Shown: positions 47,635 to 57,042, counted from the stretch's first letter. The stretch is DNA of 64,000 bases from an uncultured Chlamydiae bacterium (GCA_903893545.1 CAITMJ010000021.1:62001-126000), one strand, 5' to 3'. Notes: generated by a model from the sequence alone, not told the origin. Numbers and translations are program-made.

Positions 47635-50416
47635 CTCTTTCGAAAAGAGCTTTAAGAGGAGTAAATACTTTGTCTAGCGTCTCTTTCCAGATTTCTCTTT
47701 CAGAGCTTAATGAATATTCAGGACTCCGGCTAAGCGCCCACTGAGTGGCCCGGTCTTCGCACTCCTCTGGAACCCTTCCTTTGCGCAGTAAATCATCGGC
47801 CCATTCTGGATGAAGGAAAAACGGCACTTTTTGACAGCGTAAATAAAGCTCAACCGCTGCTTGAAGCGCTGGCACTGGATCGGGTACATCTCGAATCTTG
47901 CCCGTCCGTAGACAATGAATTCTGTGCCCCTTATTTGCGATCAAAGCGCATAAAAATTCAGGCCACTTCGATAAAAAAGAGCCGATCTCATCGCGGCCCA
48001 TATGCAAAACGCCATTCGACACCGTTAAGCCTACTTGGCCAGTCAACAGGACTGGCTTTCCTTCGATCTCTATTTTTAAGGGATTTCCGGTCTCTTTTAA
48101 GGTAAGCATTTGAATCGAGGACGGGTTAATGCCCCATCCCGCAAGAGAGCTTGTAAACTCTTCCATTGCCCGCTCTAAATTTACCTTTGCTGCCTCGCCA
48201 AATAAACCTAAAGGAAGCTGAGGCTGAGGTTCTCCGATCAAGCCATCGCGTAACACAAAATAGCGCTCTAAGGCTGAAAATTCAAAGTCTCCCCATAAAG
48301 ACTCCGGCTCTTCTTTCAAAACAATCCCCATTGTTTTCAGATAGTATTGGAATGGATTTTTGAAAAATCGAACAAGGTCTTGAATCGAAAGAACTGTAGG
48401 AATCGAGGAAAGTTCGGGAATCTTCTTGGTATTTGTCAAAAAAGATCCGCTTTTGGGTATCAACTCTGAGATTTTTGGCGTTTCTAAATCGACAATGCCG
48501 AGCGCATTTAAAAGCTCCTGAATCAAAAGAGACGGACTTACCTCTTTGCCATCTTCTTTTGAGCGATGCGAATAGGAGAAAATAAGAGCTTCTTTGGCCG
48601 CAAAAATCGCCTGCAGGAAAAGATAACGATCAAACTCCGAGGAATTTGGCTGGCAAGTGGGGAGGCGAAGAGAAGAGAGGGGAGAATTTCGAGGGAAGTT
48701 TTCTTCATCCATTCCCAGCATGAATAAAACGCGCGCCGGCAAAATAGCCCCAGACTCTAAAGAGGCAAACCGAACGCCGTGCAAAAGAGAAGCTCCGTCT
48801 TCCCCGGAAGAAAAGGTCGTGAAATAATTTAGCACTAAAGCAAAAGGAAACTGGTCTTCCGGAAATGTTTTGCCCATTTTCTGCAAAAGCTCTAGGAAAA
48901 GAGAAAAAGAGCGGCTAGCAGCTCTGTCCGCCTCAGAGCTCTCATCTAAAAAAAGGGCAGAATGGATAAACGTTCCGATCTCTTCTGCCCATTCATTCAA
49001 TGTTTTGTCTTTTTTCCAGGAGAGGAGCGTGTAGCGAAACGAATCGAATACTTTATAAAAATCGTGGAATAAATCGGCCTCTAGCCAGCTCATTGTCTCT
49101 TTCTTATCTGGCTGCAAAAAAATCCAAGAATCGAGGAGGGAAGAAATGCCCTCTTTCCATGAACCTCTTTCCTGAAAAGAAGCTCCGATTTCCGTCGTTT
49201 CTCGACGATGGGCCGCATCAAGCCCCCAACGAATATTCGCCCGATGTATCCACTCTTGGAAACGCTTTACATCCTCTCTTTGCCATTTTGCCTTTCGATA
49301 GACTGCGCTTCCCTCAAAGAGAGTAAAAATCTCCTTTGACTCCCACCTTCCTTGTACGCAGCGGAAAAGACGAACGATCGCCTGGTAAAAAGGGCTTTCA
49401 TGGGCACAATCAAGCCCGGAAATTCGAAAAGGAATCGTCGTATCAAAACAAAACTCAATGAGCGGCGCGTAAGGCTTAATGTCGGGGGCGTAGACTCTCA
49501 TCTCTGAAAAAGAGATCCCTTTTGCGGCAAAACGGGAAATCTCTCGGCAAAGGATTTGCACTTCCTGGAGCTTGGAAGCACCGGTCTTAAGGCATCGAAT
49601 CGATGAATCTTTTGAGGAAAATTCTTGCTTTTCTAAAAGAAGAAGGTCGAGCTTCAACTGCTGCAAAGTCGTCAAATGCTCTAATTCTAAATCATAGTTT
49701 TCATCCTCCTGCGAAGGAAAGGCTGTAGAGTCAGAGAGCATCCTTCTTCCAAGAGAGCCCCAATTCGAAAGAAGGGGGTGCGCCTTTCGGTCTTCGCTAG
49801 AAAAGCAAAGATCTTCCCAAAACATGGCCGTTGGCGAAAAACGAAATACATTGAGCTTCCGATATTGTAAAAAGAAACGATGTACGGCAGGCGGCAGGTA
49901 ATCGATCTCAAAAAGATAAACCGGGCCAAGATCGCGACTATTGACCTTTTCGAGCGCAGCTGGCAACGTTTTCCAAGAATACGCCTGAAAAATTTGCTCA
50001 AAAAGCTGTTTTTGCCACAGAGCTTCTTCGGGAATATTTTGAGGCAGTCCAGATTGGACATATTCCCCAAAAAGAGAGGCCAAATGCTCTACAAAGTCTA
50101 TTTTCTGCCTTTCTGAATGGAACTTTCTATCGCTATGCTGCCAAATCGCAGCCAATAATTCGGCGCGAGTAGGAACTGAGAGAGGCCCAGCTAGCTTTAA
50201 AAGAGCGTTTTCCCAACTGACAAATTCAAGTCCTACAACCGATTGATTGTTTGTTCTTTGGCAAATTTCCATCTGGAGCCATTCTTTGACGTTGCCGTGG
50301 GGCAAGACGATGAGGGGGGGAGAAAATAAGCAAGAAGGATCGTCAGCAAGTTGAAGAGCTAACTTTGCCGCTAAAATCTCTAGTGAATGGCTTGAAAAGA
50401 AAAAACGTTCATGCAT
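47615..50416 (-). CDS. recC: RecBCD enzyme subunit RecC
   Basis: The Chi-recognising, inactive-helicase subunit. The 933 residues start FFFSSHSLEILAAKLALQL and contain VLPHGNVKEWLQMEICQR, where an active helicase would have motif I. Other RecC-like parts are FAAKGISFSEMRVYAPDIKPYAPLIE, PFRISG, RVLFMLGMDEENFPR and LIFSYSHRSKEDG. The C-terminal quarter is a decayed nuclease-like fold. Identity is further supported by its place directly upstream of and overlapping recB. It diverges from the LplT-like gene, as recC and CT641 do in C. trachomatis as far as I recall. Confidence 0.88.
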   Translation of the reverse strand: MHERFFFSSHSLEILAAKLALQLADDPSCLFSPPLIVLPHGNVKEWLQMEICQRTNNQSVVGLEFVSWENALLKLAGPLSVPTRAELLAAIWQHSDRKFHSERQKIDFVEHLASLFGEYVQSGLPQNIPEEALWQKQLFEQIFQAYSWKTLPAALEKVNSRDLGPVYLFEIDYLPPAVHRFFLQYRKLNVFRFSPTAMFWEDLCFSSEDRKAHPLLSNWGSLGRRMLSDSTAFPSQEDENYDLELEHLTTLQQLKLDLLLLEKQEFSSKDSSIRCLKTGASKLQEVQILCREISRFAAKGISFSEMRVYAPDIKPYAPLIEFCFDTTIPFRISGLDCAHESPFYQAIVRLFRCVQGRWESKEIFTLFEGSAVYRKAKWQREDVKRFQEWIHRANIRWGLDAAHRRETTEIGASFQERGSWKEGISSLLDSWIFLQPDKKETMSWLEADLFHDFYKVFDSFRYTLLSWKKDKTLNEWAEEIGTFIHSALFLDESSEADRAASRSFSLFLELLQKMGKTFPEDQFPFALVLNYFTTFSSGEDGASLLHGVRFASLESGAILPARVLFMLGMDEENFPRNSPLSSLRLPTCQPNSSEFDRYLFLQAIFAAKEALIFSYSHRSKEDGKEVSPSLLIQELLNALGIVDLETPKISELIPKSGSFLTNTKKIPELSSIPTVLSIQDLVRFFKNPFQYYLKTMGIVLKEEPESLWGDFEFSALERYFVLRDGLIGEPQPQLPLGLFGEAAKVNLERAMEEFTSSLAGWGINPSSIQMLTLKETGNPLKIEIEGKPVLLTGQVGLTVSNGVLHMGRDEIGSFLSKWPEFLCALIANKGHRIHCLRTGKIRDVPDPVPALQAAVELYLRCQKVPFFLHPEWADDLLRKGRVPEECEDRATQWALSRSPEYSLSSEREIWKETLDKVFTPLKALFERGASATI

Positions 50417-50525
50417 TTTTCAATAGAATTATGGCAAAATTCATACTGTGAAAGCAATCTTATTGAAAACTGCCAGCGAAAACCAGTACCCTAACAATTA
50501 GATACAACCCAAAAGAGTCCCTAGC

Positions 50526-52223
50526 GTGAACCCACCTTCCAGATACGATTCCCGCTCGTTCCGTCTTTTGAACGCAACGCAATTTTTAGGCGCGCTCAAT
50601 GACAACGTCTTTAAGTTGCTAGTTATTTACCTTCTCATCAACGTCAAAGGTCCAGCGGCGGCGAATACGATTCTTTCTCTTGCAGGGGCAATCTTCGTCA
50701 TCCCTTTCCTTCTTTTTTCTTCAAGCTCGGGCGTCCTTGCAGATCGCTTAAGCAAGAGAACGATCATCGTCTACACGAAAATCCTCGAAGTGCTGATCAT
50801 GCTTTTTGGCCTTGTGGCTGTAATTTTTGAGTCAGAAATCGGCGCTTATACCGCTCTTTTTTTTATGGCTGCGCAGAGTTCTCTTTTCGGCCCATCCAAG
50901 TATGGAATCATTCCAGAAATCGTGGAACCAAAAATGGTTTCCATGGCCAATGGTTCCTTAACCTCGTTTACCTATCTGGCCATTATTTTAGGCACGTTTT
51001 TGGCCTCTTTTATCATTGATATCACCGATAAAAACTTTGTCATCGAAGCACTTTTTTGCGTGTTCATAGCTGTCATCGGCCTATTCACCAGCCTTGGGAT
51101 CAGGCGCACTGAACCGAAAAATTCATCCAAAAAAATCAATCCCTTTATTCTCTATGAGATCTATCAAACTCTTCGGGTTAGCAGACAAGTTCCCCATCTT
51201 TTAACCGCTATGTTCGGATCTTCCTTTTTCTTATTCGTCGGAGCCTTTACGCAGCTAAATATCATCCCGTTTGCCATGCAGGCGCTTGGCCTTAGCGATG
51301 TCGGCGGGGGGTACCTATTTCTCGCTACCGCTGTGGGGATTGCACTTGGCGCCGTCTTGGCTGGACGCCTGTCTAAAGACAAAGTAGAGCCTGGCATTTC
51401 CTGTATTACCGGCTTTTTTATCGCCATTTTCTTTATCAGCCTTCACTTTTTTTCCTGGTCGCTGACAATGACCATCATCAATTTAGCGCTGCTCGGAATG
51501 GTTGGAGGCGCCTATCTGATCCCGTTTGATGCATTTATCCAAGTCAATAGCCCCGATGAAAAACGAGGACAAGTGATTGCCTCGACAAATTTTTTCAGCT
51601 TCACGGGCGTTCTAGCAGCAGCCTTTAGCCTTTATTTTATCAGCGAAAAAATGGGATTCACTGCTTCTAGCGGTTTTTTTCTCATGGGGATTATTACTTT
51701 CTTCATCAATATAATCATAACGGGCCGTCTCTCTAGTTTATTTTTCCCCTTTTTCGTAAGAAAAATCTTAAAGCGTTTTCGAAGACTCATCCTAACATCT
51801 GCCGTTCCCGACCCATCCGTTATTACAGTCCTCCGAAGCAATTCTTGGTGGGATGCAATTTTGCTTTTTTCATGCCTTCCCAATTTAAAAATTCTCTTGC
51901 CGAGCCCTTATTTTAGATACTTTCCCTGGTTTAATGGGTTGATCGATTCCATCCGAATCGTGCCAAGAGAATTAGATACTAGAAAAACGCAGGCAAAATT
52001 TCTTGAACAAGTAGAAAAGCTGCGAGAAGAAAATCAGTCCGTTTGCATTTTCTTTCATCCAAAAATAACATCTGACGAGATTTTTGCTACTTACAAGCAA
52101 GATTTAAGCCAAATACGCCTTCCCGTGGCCTATGCGCATGGAAAAAAAGAAAAGCTTTCGAGGCGCTTTTTGGGATGCCTATGGCATCAAAAACAAATCA
52201 CAATCCACTTTTCAAAAGAATAG
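50526..52223 (+). CDS. LplT-like MFS transporter with decayed PlsC-like C-terminal domain
   Basis: The first ~400 of 565 residues form about twelve membrane helices of the lysophospholipid transporter LplT family: FLGALNDNVFKLLVIYLL near the start, SGVLADRLSKRTII, FGPSKYGIIPEI, and IQVNSPDEKRGQVIAS. Residues from about 415 on resemble the first half of a 1-acyl-glycerophosphate acyltransferase domain, but the NHxSxxD catalytic region reads RSNSWWDAILL near residue 436: the catalytic His is gone and the Asp is kept. It may import or flip host lysolipids. The start is GTG at 50526. It diverges from recC and resembles CT641 in context. Confidence 0.82.
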   Translation: MNPPSRYDSRSFRLLNATQFLGALNDNVFKLLVIYLLINVKGPAAANTILSLAGAIFVIPFLLFSSSSGVLADRLSKRTIIVYTKILEVLIMLFGLVAVIFESEIGAYTALFFMAAQSSLFGPSKYGIIPEIVEPKMVSMANGSLTSFTYLAIILGTFLASFIIDITDKNFVIEALFCVFIAVIGLFTSLGIRRTEPKNSSKKINPFILYEIYQTLRVSRQVPHLLTAMFGSSFFLFVGAFTQLNIIPFAMQALGLSDVGGGYLFLATAVGIALGAVLAGRLSKDKVEPGISCITGFFIAIFFISLHFFSWSLTMTIINLALLGMVGGAYLIPFDAFIQVNSPDEKRGQVIASTNFFSFTGVLAAAFSLYFISEKMGFTASSGFFLMGIITFFINIIITGRLSSLFFPFFVRKILKRFRRLILTSAVPDPSVITVLRSNSWWDAILLFSCLPNLKILLPSPYFRYFPWFNGLIDSIRIVPRELDTRKTQAKFLEQVEKLREENQSVCIFFHPKITSDEIFATYKQDLSQIRLPVAYAHGKKEKLSRRFLGCLWHQKQITIHFSKE

Positions 52224-52228
52224 TCGTC

Positions 52229-52483
52229 TTATTTCGAAGCGAGATGTCCGATAAAGAATTTATCGTCCAAAATGGCCAGCTGGCGCGCATCATGTAACCC
52301 AGAAAACTTGCGCGTGACGTCCTTTCCATAGAACGACTGTAGCCGTATCCCAGGGTGTTTAAAGGACGTAATATCATATACCTTCTTAGCTATGGCAACC
52401 CAAGCATCGTCTGAAACACAGTGCTTAGCTACCTCTTCTAGCGTAAAGATTGGTGAGGGAGAATTAGATATTTTAGAAGGCAT
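52229..52483 (-). CDS. cytochrome b5-like haem-binding protein
   Basis: An 84-residue single-domain protein. It shows TLEEVAKHCVSDDAWVAIAKKVYDIT followed by SFKHPG, the b5 motif with axial H43, then SGLHDARQLAILDDKFFIGHL with the second axial H64. The second glycine of the usual HPGG is Ile. There is no signal peptide or membrane anchor, so it is a soluble cytosolic electron carrier or haem/steroid-binding protein. Its redox partner is unknown and no desaturase is nearby. The start lies 11 bp inside the end of the porin gene. The domain is commonest in eukaryotes. Confidence 0.85.
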   Translation of the reverse strand: MPSKISNSPSPIFTLEEVAKHCVSDDAWVAIAKKVYDITSFKHPGIRLQSFYGKDVTRKFSGLHDARQLAILDDKFFIGHLASK

Positions 52484-53852
52484 AGATGAATTCTACTTCG
52501 TACTGTTTATAATCCCTATTTTGTCCAATATTTTGGTTCAAAGTCCAAGACATTTGAAGGACCTGTTGAACAGTGAGATTATCCGTAAAAGCGTACAACG
52601 CCTCTACCTGAAAGCCCTTAAAATTATTCGTGCTATAAGCAGTTGCTTGCGTAGTTGGACCGCCAGTGCCATTTTGATTGACTGTATAAAATCCGCGCCC
52701 TGCTGCATTACCCGTGCCAATCCCTGTAGAATCTCCTTGAGCGACAGCTTGAGCCTGAACCCATTGATAGTTAGCGTCGACAGCCCAATCACCCGCTTTT
52801 TTGACAAGCCCGATTGTGCCGCCAGCATACCATCCTAAATTCTGCTTGCTTCCTTTTTTGACAGTCTTCCAAATCACTTGCCCATCCGGTTGCGTTTCGG
52901 CATCTTGAACTTGCCCCGTTTGAGCAACGCCCCTAGCGAGCGGGTTGATTAAACCAGCCGCATAAATCTTAATGAGACGCTTGCCGAGCCAGGTAGGATA
53001 ATCCTGATAGAAAATCGTGTACTGGTTGGTTAAATACTTCCACGGCTGAGAAACAGGCTGAGGGTAGGGGGTTGCCGTAGTAGGGGCATTTCCTAAATCT
53101 TCTTGAGAAAATGGGCGGTACCAATTGATGATCGAATAGCGCATGTTCAAAGGAAGATTTGCGATTTTAAGGGCGCCGATCTCCATGACCTCTCCATACT
53201 GATTGAATCGGTCATCGACCAAAAATGCACCTAGGTTCACATAAAAATCGCCAATATCCTGAAACGCTTTTCCGAACCTAAATAAGGCGCCGTCAAAAAG
53301 AGATCCGAATTGAAGCTTTGAATCGAATACGTTCGCTAAATACCGACGGCCGATTTCAGCATCCCAAGTGAATGTATTGCCGGCGATCAGGCGCCCCCCA
53401 AGATAGGCTTTTTCTAGCTTGACTCTGTTGACCGTCCCGCTCCGAACGCCCATATCATTGTCAAACTCCACCTTCATAGCCGCCCAGGTCCGTTCAGTGT
53501 GATAGTCGAGCATGAGATTGAATTCGACGTCCCATGCAAGCGAGGGCCTACCCGTCGCGCTATTCATGCCTCGTTGCTGAATAAAATCACTTGACCCATG
53601 AGCTGCTTGCCTTTCATTGGTAAATTGCGCTTCCGTGCGAACTTCGCCACTAATAGAAAGGTCCCCGCCTAATTCCTTAAGGCTGACAAGGCGCTTATCT
53701 TGCAACCAACGGCGGAGAGCATCCATGTCCGTTTCTTGTTGTTTATCATTGTATTGAATATCAATCCCTTGAGCAACCGGAGCAGGCGCCGTTTGCGCAG
53801 AGATCGCTGCGCCTAAAAAGCAGATAGCGGACAGAAGAAACGAACGGTTCAT
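52473..53852 (-). CDS. outer membrane beta-barrel porin, OprB/OprP-like size
   Basis: A 459-residue exported protein: signal peptide LLSAICFLGAAISAQT, a short helical stretch MDALRRWLQDKRLVSLKELGGDL, then a long series of amphipathic strands (WDVEFNLMLDYH, WAAMKVEFDND, VKLEKAYLGGRLI) ending VEFIYAF with the terminal Phe used for outer membrane insertion. It is probably a general or sugar/anion porin of the kind found across chlamydiae. The precise family was not recognised. It follows two MOMP-like genes on the same strand after an 82-bp gap, so it may share their transcript or have its own promoter. Confidence 0.75.
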   Translation of the reverse strand: MNRSFLLSAICFLGAAISAQTAPAPVAQGIDIQYNDKQQETDMDALRRWLQDKRLVSLKELGGDLSISGEVRTEAQFTNERQAAHGSSDFIQQRGMNSATGRPSLAWDVEFNLMLDYHTERTWAAMKVEFDNDMGVRSGTVNRVKLEKAYLGGRLIAGNTFTWDAEIGRRYLANVFDSKLQFGSLFDGALFRFGKAFQDIGDFYVNLGAFLVDDRFNQYGEVMEIGALKIANLPLNMRYSIINWYRPFSQEDLGNAPTTATPYPQPVSQPWKYLTNQYTIFYQDYPTWLGKRLIKIYAAGLINPLARGVAQTGQVQDAETQPDGQVIWKTVKKGSKQNLGWYAGGTIGLVKKAGDWAVDANYQWVQAQAVAQGDSTGIGTGNAAGRGFYTVNQNGTGGPTTQATAYSTNNFKGFQVEALYAFTDNLTVQQVLQMSWTLNQNIGQNRDYKQYEVEFIYAF

Positions 53853-53934
53853 TGAGATTCCCTAATTTCATTAAAAGAAAAGAAGGAATGATATGGCAAG
53901 TCCAAAATAAAAAGCAATGATTTGAGCGCTCTTT

Positions 53935-54669
53935 TTAGAACCGAACTTCCCCAGAAACCGTCCATGCGTTCTCAATCTGGGCGCGCCATTCTATATTCAG
54001 CGCCACTTGAGAGCCTGAGCTCAGAGTGCACCCCATAAATGGCCCTGCAGTATATTTTTGAGAAAAATGAAAAGTCTCCAAAGAAACTTCTTCAAGCTTC
54101 CAGCGAGACCTCAACACCGCGATCCCAAGATAGGGAGAGAAAAGTCCGATTTGCTGGGTTAGGGCAGCTCCAGCCATCCAAAAGCGCATCTTTAAATGAG
54201 AATCTGGCCCTTGCGGGTTCTCATCTACATAAGCTGGCCCATCCATCCAATCCCATCCGCCGGCTTCTCCAAAGATCGATAGAATCGTATCCTTTACTTC
54301 CAATAAAATAAGCTTTCCTTCCCCGTACCAAACAAGGCCTCCACCGGAGTAAAACTCCAATAAATGATTTTCTTGATACAAACGAAAGTAGTTTTGAGCG
54401 CCGCCAAGAGTAATCGATAGATCGAACTTTTCGCGAATGGACCAGGTTAAAGAGCCCAGTTCTAAGGCAAACTGAGCGAAAGAATTGTGCGCGCTGCTGC
54501 AAGAAAGCTGCTGGGTTTGAGTAAAATCTTCTAAGAAGGAGACTCTCGGTTGGCACCAAGTGGTATCAGCAATAAACACGCCTTGCTGGAGCAAGGTAGG
54601 CGACGCTGGATTGCCGATAGGCGCTGCACAAAGAGAGAGAGAGAAACAAAGAAAATAGAGGGTTTTCAA
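53935..54669 (-). CDS. MOMP-like outer membrane protein (tandem copy 2)
   Basis: A 244-residue protein with a signal peptide (LYFLCFSLSLCAA) followed by PIGNPASPTLLQQGVF, close to the mature N-terminus of chlamydial MOMP. The remainder consists of amphipathic strands and ends SGEVRF, with the C-terminal Phe of outer membrane barrels. It is much shorter than OmpA of Chlamydia (about 390), so fewer strands or missing variable loops are expected. Its start is TTG at 54669, overlapping the upstream TGA as TTGA, so translation must be coupled to the preceding paralogue. Confidence 0.78.
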   Translation of the reverse strand: MKTLYFLCFSLSLCAAPIGNPASPTLLQQGVFIADTTWCQPRVSFLEDFTQTQQLSCSSAHNSFAQFALELGSLTWSIREKFDLSITLGGAQNYFRLYQENHLLEFYSGGGLVWYGEGKLILLEVKDTILSIFGEAGGWDWMDGPAYVDENPQGPDSHLKMRFWMAGAALTQQIGLFSPYLGIAVLRSRWKLEEVSLETFHFSQKYTAGPFMGCTLSSGSQVALNIEWRAQIENAWTVSGEVRF

Positions 54670-55448
54670 AATCTAAAATCACCAGAAATTGTAACCGCTT
54701 CTTCATCGATGAGTCTGCCTTCAATATTCAGCATAAAATGTTTTCCGCTACTTAAAGAGCAGCCGATGAAAACTCCAACAGGCGACCGATTCTCAAAAAA
54801 GTTCACACCCAGACCGCTATTGGAAATAGCAGTAGATAAAATCCCAACTCCGGAACGGACGTTTGAATATTTTACGCCGATATAGGGCGTAAAAATATCT
54901 ATTCTATAAGACATATCCGCGTCGACTTGCCACACTCTCCAATGGAGTTCTGCGCCATTTGTTTTCTGCACGCTGCCGTCGATTGTCATCCAGAGATTAT
55001 CATACTCGGAATGTTCAAATCGCCCTCCCATTCCAAAGGCAAAACATTCTGTTTTGTAAAAAATGCCTCTTATACCAGCCCCCCAGAGAAAGCTATACAA
55101 AGTCTCCAATTGCGCCCGCTGCGTATTTCCATCGTTGGTAAATCGCCAATCAGCACACGTTCGCGAAGACCCGCACAAGGCATAGACGTCAAGACGGTTT
55201 ACAAAATTGACCGTCACGGTCCCAGAATTTGTCTGCTGCTCATAGCAATCGACACGGCCGCTGCTCACTTCATGCTGCTTCATTCTAGCATCGGCAATGA
55301 AATCGCCTTCATATCCTGCGCGAACATTGACAACGCTATCTTTCGAAATAAAAAAACCTTCTTCAATCAATTGAGGTGCGGATGTATTTTCCACAGGCGC
55401 TGCAAATAACGATCTGAAAAGAATTGCGAATACTGCTAGTTTTTTCAT
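54666..55448 (-). CDS. MOMP-like outer membrane protein (tandem copy 1)
   Basis: A 260-residue paralogue of the following gene: signal peptide (LAVFAILFRSLFAA), mature start PVENTSAPQLIEEGFFI, then VRAGYEGDFIADARM, which parallels the MOMP block RMGYYGDFVFD, and a C-terminal SGDFRF. Six cysteines (CYEQQ, CGSSRTC, CFAFG and others) could form disulfides in the chlamydial envelope. It overlaps murJ by 4 bp upstream and the second copy by 4 bp downstream, so envelope barrel proteins and the lipid II flippase are made from one transcript. Confidence 0.8.
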   Translation of the reverse strand: MKKLAVFAILFRSLFAAPVENTSAPQLIEEGFFISKDSVVNVRAGYEGDFIADARMKQHEVSSGRVDCYEQQTNSGTVTVNFVNRLDVYALCGSSRTCADWRFTNDGNTQRAQLETLYSFLWGAGIRGIFYKTECFAFGMGGRFEHSEYDNLWMTIDGSVQKTNGAELHWRVWQVDADMSYRIDIFTPYIGVKYSNVRSGVGILSTAISNSGLGVNFFENRSPVGVFIGCSLSSGKHFMLNIEGRLIDEEAVTISGDFRF

Positions 55449-56950
55449 GTCCTTTTTCCTAATACGGCAAAAATTTCTTTTCTGTTCATAAGGATGAAGA
55501 ATCCGCTAAAGATTGTAAAGAGAGTAAAAAATTGAATCAACTGATCGGCAAAAAGCCGAGGAAACGAATCCTGAATCATCACTCGATCGAAAATAATGGC
55601 TACGGCTGAAGCGATAAAGCTAGAAATGCCTATCTTCCAAGTAGAAATGCTCACTTTGAAGGGGAGATGGCGATAAAGCAATGCCGCATTAAAAAGTGCC
55701 GCGATGCTCGTAGAATAAGCAAGACTTGCCGAACCAAAGTGAAACCAACAAACGAATAAAAAATTGAGAAACAAGTTCAGCGCAATCGAACAAAGAGAAG
55801 CTAGCGTCGGCGTCCAATAGTCTTTTTTCGCGTAAAATGCAGGCGCAAAAAGAAGCGCAAGGACCATAGGGGCAAGCCCAATTCCATATCCCCAAAGACA
55901 TTCGGTGGTATGCAGCGTTGAGAGCGGAGTAAAATCACCCCTTCCAAACAAGAGATTAACGCTGACCCTACCGAGCGCAAAAATCCCACCTGTACAAGGA
56001 AGAATAAAGAGCATGGCATTAGAAATCGCCGAATTGAGTAGCGTGCAAGAAAGAGTTTTATCCTCTGCCTGATAAGCGCGAGAAAGGGGCGGCAGAAGAG
56101 CTGACGAAATAGCAATTCCAAATAAGGCAAGAGGGAGTTGTTGAAGATGGATCGCATAATTGAGATAAGCGGGCCCCTCTAGAGAAGAAAGTCTCGCAAA
56201 AATAGTATCTAAAGCGGTGTTGATTTGCGCTGCGCCCACTCCTAAAACGCCGAGGGAAAGGGAGGAGAACATTTTCCGAATTTCCAAAGAAAATAGGCGA
56301 GCCTTAAGACATTCCCTCCAAGAAAGATGCTGAAAGAGAAAAGAGGCCGTTTTCGGCACCGTCATAAGCCACTGAGAAAAAAAAGCGAGCGTAATAGATA
56401 AAGAAAGTCCAATGGCAACCGATTCAGGCAAGTCATTCCTAAAAACCCACACGGCACTAAGCCAAATCACATTGTAAGCAACAGGGGCAACGCCAGTAAG
56501 AAAAAAGTACTTCTCGCAATGCAAAAGCCCACTGCAAAGACCAAAGAGACAAACAAAAAGAACCCCGGGCAAAATCAACATGATTAGATAGATAATCGGA
56601 GAAGAGTCTATCCACTGATAGAGCATCAGCTCCCCAGCCCCGATCAAAACAACCAGACATACCAGCATCGAAAAAAATACATCTCGAAAGAAGAGCGCCC
56701 CCCTTTTTGGATCAATGCTGCGCTCTCTTTCAAAATGGGGAATAAAGCCATTGAGAAGAGCCCCTTCGCCAAAAATACGGCGAAGCAAAATCGCAAAGCG
56801 AAGGGCCACCAAAAAAGCAGCGATCGAGGCGCTAGTACCAAAAAAGAACGCCATCGACACGTCTCTGGCAAGTCCGCTGACGCGGCTCAACAAAGTCCCC
56901 GATAAAAAGCCAAACGCTGACCTGGAAACCGTTCCTGGATGGTCTTTCAT
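55445..56950 (-). CDS. murJ: lipid II flippase MurJ (MviN)
   Basis: Moves lipid II across the inner membrane for peptidoglycan synthesis. The 501-residue protein has about fourteen hydrophobic helices. The family start is GTLLSRVSGLARDVSMAFFFGTSASIAAFLVALRF, with the basic residues RDV and the motif FGEGALLNGFIPHFE. Later are QINTALDTIFARL and HLQQLPLALFGIAISSALLPPLSRAYQ. Its presence, with NamZ and MreC, supports some peptidoglycan metabolism in this organism. It is first in the run murJ-MOMP-MOMP. Palindrome copy 7 ends 9 bp upstream of its ATG and would be in its leader or promoter. Confidence 0.93.
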   Translation of the reverse strand: MKDHPGTVSRSAFGFLSGTLLSRVSGLARDVSMAFFFGTSASIAAFLVALRFAILLRRIFGEGALLNGFIPHFERERSIDPKRGALFFRDVFFSMLVCLVVLIGAGELMLYQWIDSSPIIYLIMLILPGVLFVCLFGLCSGLLHCEKYFFLTGVAPVAYNVIWLSAVWVFRNDLPESVAIGLSLSITLAFFSQWLMTVPKTASFLFQHLSWRECLKARLFSLEIRKMFSSLSLGVLGVGAAQINTALDTIFARLSSLEGPAYLNYAIHLQQLPLALFGIAISSALLPPLSRAYQAEDKTLSCTLLNSAISNAMLFILPCTGGIFALGRVSVNLLFGRGDFTPLSTLHTTECLWGYGIGLAPMVLALLFAPAFYAKKDYWTPTLASLCSIALNLFLNFLFVCWFHFGSASLAYSTSIAALFNAALLYRHLPFKVSISTWKIGISSFIASAVAIIFDRVMIQDSFPRLFADQLIQFFTLFTIFSGFFILMNRKEIFAVLGKRT

Positions 56951-56959
56951 GCCCCTCTA

Positions 56960-56978
56960 ATGTAAAGCCGCTTTACAT
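56960..56978. repeat. 19-bp palindrome, copy 7 (centre C, i.e. reverse orientation)
   Basis: ATGTAAAGCCGCTTTACAT with one extra pair outside. It lies in the divergent murJ/thrS gap, 9 bp from the murJ ATG and 64 bp from the thrS ATG. If transcribed into the murJ leader, its hairpin would sit directly beside the AGAGGGG ribosome-binding site. Confidence 0.96.
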
Positions 56979-56985
56979 TCAGCTA

Positions 56986-57014
56986 TTTCAACATTTTGTC
57001 AGATTTTGTAGAAT
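56986..57014 (+). promoter_or_regulatory. candidate promoter of thrS
   Basis: TTTCAA (56986-56991), 17-bp spacer, TAGAAT (57009-57014, 5/6). The -35 is weak. It begins 8 bp after palindrome copy 7. Confidence 0.38.
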
Positions 57015-57042
57015 GAACCGAGTTATTTCTTAAGGACAGGCT

